64,000 nucleotides of DNA. Source: Phalacrocorax aristotelis (Eukaryota > Chordata > Aves > Suliformes > Phalacrocoracidae). Location of the stretch: the NCBI RefSeq assembly GCF_949628215.1, contig NC_134276.1, positions 132,990,125 through 133,054,124 on the forward strand, in the 5' to 3' direction. How positions within the stretch are numbered: position 1 is the stretch's first letter; the number at the start of each line of letters is the position of its first letter. Below are positions 55,395 to 64,000 of the stretch, in pieces. The position numbers were made by a program, and so were the translations under genes. The notes below the pieces were generated by a model. It saw only the letters and a program-made list of their open reading frames with translations. It was not told where the DNA came from and did not search any database.

Positions 55395-55821
55395 AGAGAG
55401 GCTGCGCGAACAGCTGAGCTCACTCGCTGGGGAATGTGGCAATGAGGTAAGAGAGGAAGGCGCGCGCCGCCGGGGGACGGGGCGCGCTGGGGCGGCGGGG
55501 CCCTGGGCTGGTGTCGTGTGCGCGCCCCCTCTGGCTTTGCGGGGAGGGCAAAGGGGGCGGGGGGAGGGGGTTGCTTCTCTACCTGCCCGCGGTCACGAAG
55601 CAGGAAGCGTGTGCTGAGGTTGTCCCCCGGCCCCCTCCTATCGCCTTGGCGGGGCTTCGCAGCGCGGCCCCTCGCCCGGTCCGGCCCCCTTGGGCGCTCG
55701 TTGCCTCCCGCTCCCGCAGAGACCAGCTCCTGCCATCTCCCTCAACTCCAGAGCTGCCCTCAGCCCATGATTTCACTTCTAGTCGCTGAGCTGGACGTTA
55801 GGAAGAAATTCAGCGGCTCTG

Positions 55822-58800
55822 GTGAGTCAGGGTCTCTGCTGGCCTCATCCTCGCACGAACTAGCTGCGAGAGCATCTGACTCGCGCTCCCTAGTCTTCCG
55901 GAAACTAAACCAAACATCAGATGACTCCACCGTGCAGAAAGTGAGTTGTTCTCCTTGTACTGACTGCAAGGCAAACGCTAAACTGTTTTGTATCAAACAC
56001 TACCCTCTTTAGCCACTTGAACTGCTTTGTTGGTTTGCTTGTGCTGCACATGGGTGTTATTTTTATCCCAGTGCTGACTCGGGGTTCAGACTAGGGACAG
56101 CCTGACCCGGCACAATGGAACATGTAATTTTCAACCCCAATCTTATCTTCTTCTCCTTGCTTCTAAGCCTCTTAGGGAAAGGGGATACCAATAAAGGCAG
56201 AATTCCTGTGCTTTGTGCAATCATTGTACTTGGGAATTTGGCCTTAATATTGGGGTTAATATCCCTACTGTTGTAATTCTCCAGGGAATTTACTGTATTT
56301 GGCAATGCTCAGGAAATCTGGGGCTTGTCTGCTCCTAAGACTTGCCTATCAACATAGGTACCTTTTAGTACTGGTAACTTACTCACAGGTGGGCAAGTAA
56401 GATGCAAACACCACCAGTTAGACTCCCAGTGTGCACAGTTGCAAAACATTCACATTAGAGCTATGCAAAGAGGTTCATCAAGGTTTAAGAAATCCAGTAT
56501 AAACAAATCTTTAATTTTACAAGAAGGTTTGTACAAAGAGGTAACATCTCTTATTTAACCAGCTGATACAGTTGGAAAAACTGGGCCCTCTGCAAGGTTT
56601 TTCCATTTTCACGTACGATGTGAAAATGTCACCCATAGCAATGTGTAGCACTGAGCATCCCATTACTGACATAGCTGCAACTGATGAACTATTGATCCGA
56701 TTGATCCGTAGCTGTGAATTGCTTAGGATATGTTGCTCTTCTATGGGTGCTAAATAATCCCAAAGTTACTGCTGCTTCTGTAGGCATAGCATTAGCCCCG
56801 TTAGCTCCCTTGACTAATGCACGACGTAATTATATAGGAAGGTATCTCTGTGCTGGGTCTTCTAACACTGTTGCTTTTCTAGTGCAGACAATCTTTTTCC
56901 CTCTTGTACAGGTAGAGATGTTGGTGCAGAGCTAAGAAGATTTCACTGTGGAATCACTAACCAAATTCTGGAATATCACAGCACACCTTACAGTGAGCCT
57001 GACCTCAGAGTACTTTGCCACTGTTCCCTGGGCTAGACCTGATTCCAGAGAAAACAAAGAATGTCTCAGACTGAGATTAAAAAAGTGCTGAGAGAATATG
57101 AAAAAAATCTGCTCTCTCATACTTTCTGGTCACATCCCCATAAATTCAGATGCTTGTATGTTTGTCTCACCAATATGGTGATGTTAAAAGTTCACGAAGG
57201 CAGGTCAAACAAAGTGGGAATATAAAAAGCAGACCCTCTTAGATATTTTGGATTAACTCCTCATTTCAGGAAACACATATGAAACAGAGAAGTGTTTAGC
57301 AGGTTGGACATGTGAAAGCTAGAATTCTCAAACCAAAATACATTAGAATACACGGGGGAAACTTTAATCTGATTTCATACTTGACATATAATGGATTTAA
57401 AGTTTGTGCTTTTGTAACTGGCGATGACAATGAACTAACTTCCCTGTGTTAGTTCTGATTCCTCCGGAAAGAAAATAAGAATCTCCTTATGCTAGCAACC
57501 TTCCTTTATGCAACTCTTTGCTTGGAAAAGTAGACCTTTTTCTGCTGCAAATTGAAATTAGTGCCTTGAGGTGTACACAGCCGTAGACAATCTCAGTAGC
57601 TGAAGCAAAACATTAGTCCTGAATAGGCGTTTAGCTATCTGTGTACAGTGATGGATCAGCACATATACTCAGCTTATTGTGCCAGATGACACATGTTTGA
57701 CCTTGCCATTTCTGGAATTAGCAGCAGTCCTCTGCATAAATCATTTTGGCTGTCCCATGCCATGAAAAAATCTGGTATCTTGGAGTATATTGTGGTGTGA
57801 ATGCTATTCTGCACCATGGGTGAAATGACAGCTGACTACAAAGCAGATGTTGGAGGGATTTGGAAAATGCAGTTCTAGCTGGGTTTCTTTAAGAGTAGTG
57901 TCAGGAAGCAAGCCTGGCTGTCAAATCAAAGCTTAGAAATTCTTAGAGTTCAAGGAACCCACCTCAGAGAGACTAAGTTTTCATGGAGACAGATGTAAAG
58001 AATCTCCACTGGTAATTCAGCTGTGTAATGCAATGAGTAAATAAGGAACAATGTGATACAGAAGTGATGTGGCGAATTCATGCACTGCACTGAGATGAGG
58101 TGTATGCTAGCAGTGGTTAAGTGCCTATAAAATGAAAATAAAAATAGATGTAAGAGAAGACAAAAGTCCTTGAATGCAAAAGGAAGGATTATTTGCCAGG
58201 ATGCTAACAGGGCATTAAACTTGTCAGGCAGAAAATCTTACCTATATTTGAGAGGGTTCAGGTAGTTGCAGACGGGAATCTTTGTGTTAACAATGGGTTT
58301 AAGGTCAGAGGAAAGCAATCTGGATGATGGATAGGATGATTTAGTTGTGTTAAAATTGTAAAACATCTGCATCTCTAATTTTTCCCTGAAATTCCCCTGC
58401 TCTAGGTGTACCTGCTCAAGCAGGGGGGGTTGGACAGAAGGGATCTCTAGAGGTCCCTTCCAACCCCTACCATTCTGTGATTTCCATCCATATCAGCAGA
58501 TCAGTTAGTGCCATTTTATCTCAGCGTAAGTTAGTTAATAATTAGTGATACTGCATAGAAGTACATGGTTTTCCTAACCAATGAAAGGTTCTGAGTCATA
58601 CCTGTGTTGCATCTGTGATACTTCTTTAATGATATAACCTCTGTGTAGTCCAACCACATTTTATTGATTAATGCTAAGCTGCTACTCATAAGCTTACCCT
58701 GTGCTGTATTAAATGCTGTGTCTGGGCCTACTGGAAGAGTTGGGAATATATAATGGGTCCACTTTGGTCCTCTGGCGAAGAGGTACAGATGAGGTTAGGC

Positions 58801-61659
58801 CCGTACTGTCCAGGGTAGGGCCACCTGCAGCAAATTGTCTTTATCTGTACAGACCAATGAATGTAATGCACCCTGGAAGGGCTCTCCTAGGAATTGCTGT
58901 GCTCTGTGCTACGTCAGACATAAGTTGACACCTGCCATGGCTGCTGCTCCCACTCTTTGTGGATGCCGTGATGTATGCAGAGCTGTCTTTCTCCTGACCA
59001 AAAGGCAGCTTCAAGTTGGAATGCCTCATTCCCATTGTAGGATGTGTGTTGACAGCTGGTTGCCAAACACAGTACTGGGGACAGCAGAGCCTCCAGCCCT
59101 TACAAGCTTCGTCATCCTCCTGGATCTGTGAAACTGGCATGCAGTCAGGAATGCTATTTGCAAAGGTCATGAATTCTCTTGGAGAAGTCCCTGAACAACC
59201 AACTACCCAGGACAGGTAACTAGTGTGTCTCTGCTGCTTGCTTTCAAAACTGAGCCTGCTGTGCAAAGCACACTTCAGTAGTGTCCCTCCCCAGAAGGGG
59301 AGCTGTATAGCAGCTACAGGGAACCTCATCAGTCTCTGAAAAGTGTCATTGCAAGTCTTCAAATACCATTATGAATGTATTCCACGATACACATGCATAT
59401 GCACATACTTCAGAAGGCCATTCTAGCCATACACATACAATTAGATTGCCCTGACTAGAACACTAGAATAGACCATAAGCTGTAAACAAAAAAAAAAAAT
59501 CCCAAACCTTGCTGTGCCAGGAAATGCTTTTTAGCGAGGCAATTCAGTGACATACAAATAAGAGGGAGCAAAGTATCTCTGTGGTATGACCATGGTTATG
59601 ACAGTGTGTCACAGGCCATCAGAGTGGCCAGGCAGCCAGGGGAGCAGGGGCTTGGGGTGTTACCTGTCCGGTGAAGAAGCTCCATTTCAAGCAGGGCTGG
59701 CAGGTCTTTCCTAGATAGAGCCATGGTAGGGGCTCCTGGACAGGAGATGTAGGTCTCAGATGGGTTACCAGCCTCACTGCTGTTTCCTTGTCTCCTGCCA
59801 CCAAGATTTCCTGCTGAGCTGCTGCCTCTGCTTCTCAGCAGTGCGGCTAGCCTGCAGCTCCATGGCTCCTGGGGCTTGCTCACTGGCAGTCTTCCTCCCC
59901 CTCACTGCTTTCCCGCACCTCCTGCTCACTGCTGCTGGGCTCTGTGCCTGAGGGATGAGGGAAGCAAGCAGGCTGTCCTGGTGGATATCTCTTCCCCCAG
60001 GTGGAGTATGAGCTGTTCTGCAACTCTGGAAAACTCTGAGCAGTCAGCTGAGCCTGGCAAAGGCAGTGGGATGCAGCTGAAGCACAGATGGGTGGTTGGG
60101 GCATGCCCGTGTATGTGGCTGAGTATGGATGGCCATCAGAGCCCATTCGGCTTGGAAAGCAGCCATTTCCACATTCCAAGGTACCCTTGCCATTTCCTCA
60201 ACCATATGTCCCACCCCTTGCCACCAGCAAGGCAAGCGGTGACATATTTGGCTGTTCTGTGCAAATATTGCTTCACAACTGACTGTCAAAGAAACAGATC
60301 TTTCAGCCTGCTAATTAAAAGATTTCCTATGTGTGGTGCAAGCTCTTTCCACCCCTAAGTACCATGCTTCTGTGGTAGAAATCTCCTTTCTTTGTTATGT
60401 AATGTAGTCTTGTAAGCATGGCACAAACAAGCCATGCTCCTTTCTGTAAATAAGCATAATCAAATAGATGTATATACTCAACAGAGCTGGGGGCATATCT
60501 TGTTGTGTCCTGGGGGATTTTGGCAAAAAGTTCCAGGACTAATTTGAGTGTGTATATGTGTCAGGGGGAGGGTGTTGTGTCCTTGGAAAAGAGTTCTTCC
60601 TTCCATATCCTCCCTGTGACAAAGCTAAGAGGCAAAAAGCAGGTTCTCAGCAGCTTTGGTCTCATACTGAGCCCCCTCCTACATCTTAAGAGAAGCTCTG
60701 TGGTGGCTTCCCAGAGAAGTATCTAGCACAGCTGCTCAGTACTGGAGGGACACAGATGCTGAGCCACGCTCCCAGTAACATTAACCTGGGACAGGATCCT
60801 GGTCACTCTGGTCCCCATGTGGCCCCTTTCTACCCCAGTGCTATTTTTTTGCATAAGAAGTGAGATAGCCAAATTAGCAGGGGCAGGCTTTGCAGACTGC
60901 TAATTCTCTATTTTGTGGTGTGCCTGTAAAGATGTGCAATGCATATGCCAGGCCATGTTGGACTTGCAAGTATATTAGGAATACATAATAAGATTGTTCT
61001 GGTCAGGAAGAATAAAGCCTGCTATAGTCCACACCTGCATTATCTATAGGGTGTGGATCCTGAAACAAACTACCCTCTCTTCTGAGCCTCACAAAGCCAA
61101 ATAATTGGTTAACTCCAGGCTGGAGTCCTAGCAAAACCTGGCATGTACACTGTGGTTGTTCAAGGAACCAAGGCCCTACAGCAAAGCAACAAACAAACCA
61201 AGTATGCATATGGTCCAACAGTCTGCTTGAAAAAATATTTGGCCAAATGTTATCTACAGGCTGCACAGTAAAACACAATGTAAGTACAGCTTTAAGAGGT
61301 GTAGCCCCTCAAGCCCTTGCTTTCTAAAAGCAAGGGTTGTGTAGCTATATTAAGTTTTCTGCAGTTCCTAGGTTTAGTACATGTAGCTACTGGTATGTTT
61401 GCTAGTTTAACTTACTGCCAGTATGAATAAGAGGATGATTACAGACTAGACAAAAATCTTTGACGGTTTCATGGGGTTGTCAGGATAATTAGCAGGGCCT
61501 TGCAGCAGAGCCACTGTCCTTTCAGTGGCAGCTAGGGGTCTGTGACAAGTGACAACTTACGGGAGAGAGCTGGTTTTCAAGCTGAGTATGATTTTCAGTA
61601 GGTTGAAAATGTAAGGGTGTGACAGGCCTTAGTGAAGATTTGTGCTAAATTCATTCTAT
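55822..61659. other. Region upstream of ZYX without a recognised gene
   Basis: Contains one CR1 3' end at 58.4 kb. Several moderate ORFs (for example 58.8-59.4 kb and 59.9-60.4 kb) show no family features. The expected mammalian head-to-head neighbour FAM131B was looked for by its remembered motifs and not found. Confidence 0.5.
58390..58485 (+). mobile_element. CR1 3' end
   Basis: Short, well-preserved CR1 terminus: CTGCTCTAGGTGTACCTGCT, GGGGGGTTGGACAGAAGG, GAGGTCCCTTCCAACCCCTA, ending TTCTGTGATTTC. Sense orientation. Confidence 0.9.
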
Positions 61660-62450
61660 ACCTAGCAATGTGATCGAGTACTGTGTGAAAGCCACTGACT
61701 GTGGAGAATGGGGTAGTAGCAGTTACAGACCACCATTGCCAGAGCTTTATAGTGATACTGAGAGATCAGTGGCCACAGCTATTATTAAAAATGCAGGAGA
61801 GGTCCTCAGAAAGTGGATCTTGTATTACCAAGTCACTGACAATTTGCACATTGGGTTCTCCAGAGGTATGCTGGGATGACAGAGGCATAGCCTAAATTCT
61901 GGATCTGTTGATTACCACAACTTTATGACAATGCAAAGGGCTTTTCCTGTATTAACTGTGAACAATCGCTGCCTGTCAGTAGTACATGCTTGGGCAACAG
62001 CTCAAGATGTTGCATTAAAGAACTTGGCTGTGGATGTACATTTCTGGAGATGCACTTCCTTCAACCAAGGCATTCTCCAGTTGCCTTGATGAAGGCCAGT
62101 ACAATGACTATGTCTCCTAGGTACTTGGGAAACCTCCTGACCCTTGGCTCCCATGGCTCATGAAAAAAGTTACTTGGAACCTTTACCCTTACCCAAAACA
62201 CTTAGTTTTCATGTAAACAACTTTAGGTATGCATTTGGCCAGTTGAAATCCCAGTGAAGATCATCTGTGTTCAGGCTTCATATGGAAATATACTTCTTGC
62301 CTGCGATTCCTGAGTCCCAAGTGATGTCTGTGACAGTGCTGGCTAAAAGTTGGGAGCAGCAGGTAGTTAAAGATGCCTGGAAACTAAGCCAACCGTCAGG
62401 CTGCTAATGAAAATAGGGTGGGTTAGGTTATGAAGAAAACCCAATCAAAC
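61660..62450 (+). pseudogene. Decayed PIF/Harbinger-type transposase-like sequence
   Basis: Fragments in changing frames recall the HARBI1/Harbinger nuclease order. In sequence order: CKGLF near 61,935; VVHAWATAQDVALKNLAV near 61,980 (compare the W-x4-HD-x-R-V-x-K-N-S block); LGKPPDPWLPWLMKK near 62,125-62,165 (compare LGDPAYPLLPWLMK); then AFGQLKSQ and MEIYFLPAI near 62,232-62,310. Stops and frameshifts separate them, and the expected Asp in LGD is Lys. No terminal inverted repeats or target duplication were found. Assignment is from memory of the family pattern, so it is tentative. Confidence 0.45.
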
Positions 62451-63091
62451 CATTTTCTGCAGAGTGACTGATGGTTACAGAGACAGTGTTAGACTTGCTG
62501 CTGCCAAAAGAAATAAATGGGATATTTACAAAGCTATTTCTCTAGATCAGTGTTGCTTTTTCTGGGCCTCCCACCAACAGCTTTCTTCCCAGCACCTTGG
62601 TACACAGCATGCAATGTCATGAAAAGAATTGCTGTGTCCTACCAGCAGTAATCCTTTTGCTTCCTGTTTGTTTGGCCTTTATGGCGACAGTCTCCAAAAC
62701 TGTGTCCTCCCAAAGCCGTCATCAAGCCTCTATCTTAAGGATATAAAACAAAAATGAGACTGATAACAAAGAAAGGATATGTTTGTATTGCAAACATGTT
62801 TTTGAAGTAAAACAGAAAAGATTGTGGATTTGTGGGTGTGGTAAATTTAAAACAGTGCAAGAGCCACATATTACATCCAAACAATGCACAGGCAGGCAGT
62901 GTATGGTGACATAACCACAGCATCCCTGAAAGGGAAAGGGCCGCCTCAGTCAGTTCCAGATGTCCACTTGCTTTGGGACTCACCAGACAGCCCGCATTTC
63001 TCCAATGCTGTAAAATGGTTCCAATTTTCTCCTGATCCAAGACAGAGGAAGTCTGCATAGAGGTCCAAATACTGCTTGTATCCATTCCCTC

Positions 63092-63575
63092 TGTCGTGGT
63101 TTAGCCGGCAGCTCAGCTCCACACAGTCGCTCGCTCGCTGCCCCACCGGTAGATGGGGGAGAGAATCAGAAGGGTAACGCTCGTGGGTTGGGATAAGAAC
63201 AGTTTAATAATTAAAATTAAAAGAAACAACAGTAGAAATGCAATGTAAAGGAGAACAACGAGAGGCGCAAAGCTCCGGGGGAGGGGGGAAGGGAGGGGAG
63301 AGGGGGAACGAACCGCCAAAAGGAACCGCGCCCGCCGACCCGACGCCGCGCCGCCTCCGCGCTGCCACTGCCCCCCCCCCCCCCCCCCCAATATACTGGT
63401 CATGGTGTCACATGGTACGGAATGAACCTGCCATTGGCCAGTCAGGGTCAGCCGCCCCCACCATGGCCCTGCCCCTCCCACCCCCCCCCGCCACGCGGCA
63501 GAGCGCGGGAAGCTGGAAAGGTAGCTGACCCCCACAGTGAAGAGAATTAACCCCTTCTCAGCCAAAACCAGCACA
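63092..63575 (-). mobile_element. Solo LTR of an avian endogenous retrovirus
   Basis: Read on the minus strand it begins TGTGCTGGTTTTGGCTG and ends CTAAACCACGACA, giving TG...CA termini. It is flanked by a perfect 5-base duplication CCCTC (63,087-63,091 and 63,076+500, i.e. 63,576-63,580). A TATATT box lies at 63,390-63,395 and an ATTAAA poly(A) signal at 63,203-63,208, both minus strand. Only one LTR and no internal genes are present, so it arose by LTR-LTR recombination. It resembles a common bird LTR I remember, but I cannot give the family. It contains a run of 19 C at 63,371-63,389. Confidence 0.85.
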
Positions 63576-64000
63576 CCCTCCTAAGTTTCAAAAGGAGGCA
63601 TTCCACAGGGGCTAGACTATATGCTGCAAATGAGTTGTCTTGAGGAACGGGACAGAGAAGGGTACAGGTCAGTACTGAGAGGAATGCTTTGAAGAATACG
63701 GATGAAGGTCTGGTCTGGTTGATGCTGTTCATTGCCTTTAGCTCCTCAAGACTTGATATCACTGCAGACAGATATCAGCCCTTGGGTGCCAAAAGCCTAA
63801 ATTCGACTTAATGACCTTAGCTTATGATTAAGATTAAAGAGACACTAAACCATAGACTCTTTTTGACTCTTCCATGCCCCATATTCTCAGGCTCTGGCTT
63901 GGTTTTGAGGCTGGAATGACCTGCCTTGTTAGACTAAGAATTAATTTTGTCTTTCAGCTTACACTGATGAGGAGCCTACGGTACTGCATCCAATCTGCTT

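Larger units (their letters stand above)
55000..55780. promoter_or_regulatory. CpG island, probable ZYX promoter (possibly bidirectional)
   Basis: G+C- and CpG-rich region with ordinary-composition flanks. Minus-strand donor at 55,184 and plus-strand donor-like sites (AATGAG|gtaagag at 55,446/55,447; TCTG|gtgagt at 55,821/55,822) point outward in both directions. A CArG box sits in the middle. It is the farthest upstream island for ZYX. Confidence 0.6.

Overview
The window looks like nuclear DNA from a bird. Evidence is the many CR1 LINE fragments (3' ends of the type 'GGTCCCTTCCA...TTCTGTGAT'), one complete solo LTR of an endogenous retrovirus with an intact target-site duplication, compact introns with short GC-rich CpG islands, and a zyxin protein that resembles chicken zyxin as I remember it while differing at several positions. 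I cannot name the species.

Layout: 1-5.3 kb is non-coding, with two CR1 remnants. A small CpG island at 5.47-5.64 kb is followed by EPHA1 on the + strand: 18 coding exons from 5,961 to 38,568, with a poly(A) signal at 39,494. All 18 exons join in frame to 971 codons, giving signal peptide, ephrin-binding domain, Cys-rich region, two FN3 domains, one membrane span, an intact tyrosine kinase and a SAM domain. Intron 4 holds an unexplained CpG island at about 24.2-24.8 kb. About 3.7 kb of CR1-bearing intergenic DNA follows. ZYX (zyxin) is then read on the - strand: coding exons 51,563 down to 44,274, with poly(A) signals near 43.49 and 43.22 kb. Its non-coding first exon is probably in the CpG island near 55.2-55.4 kb, and a second candidate first exon lies in a CpG island near 52.1 kb. 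EPHA1 and ZYX are therefore tail to tail, as in mammals (human 7q34-q35).

From 55.8 to 64 kb no intact gene was recognised. The region holds a CR1 3' end, a decayed stretch resembling a PIF/Harbinger-type transposase (61.7-62.45 kb), and the solo LTR at 63,092-63,575.

Functionally, EPHA1 is an ephrin-A receptor tyrosine kinase that controls adhesion and cell shape. Zyxin is a focal-adhesion and stress-fibre LIM protein that recruits Ena/VASP. They share a cytoskeletal theme but there is no sign of co-regulation beyond neighbourhood. Points worth a second look are an extra 99-nt zyxin exon I cannot match to the mammalian protein, a possible alternative ZYX first exon with an in-frame upstream ATG, a perfect CArG box at the ZYX promoter, upstream ORFs at EPHA1, the EPHA1 intronic CpG island, and the Harbinger-like relic.
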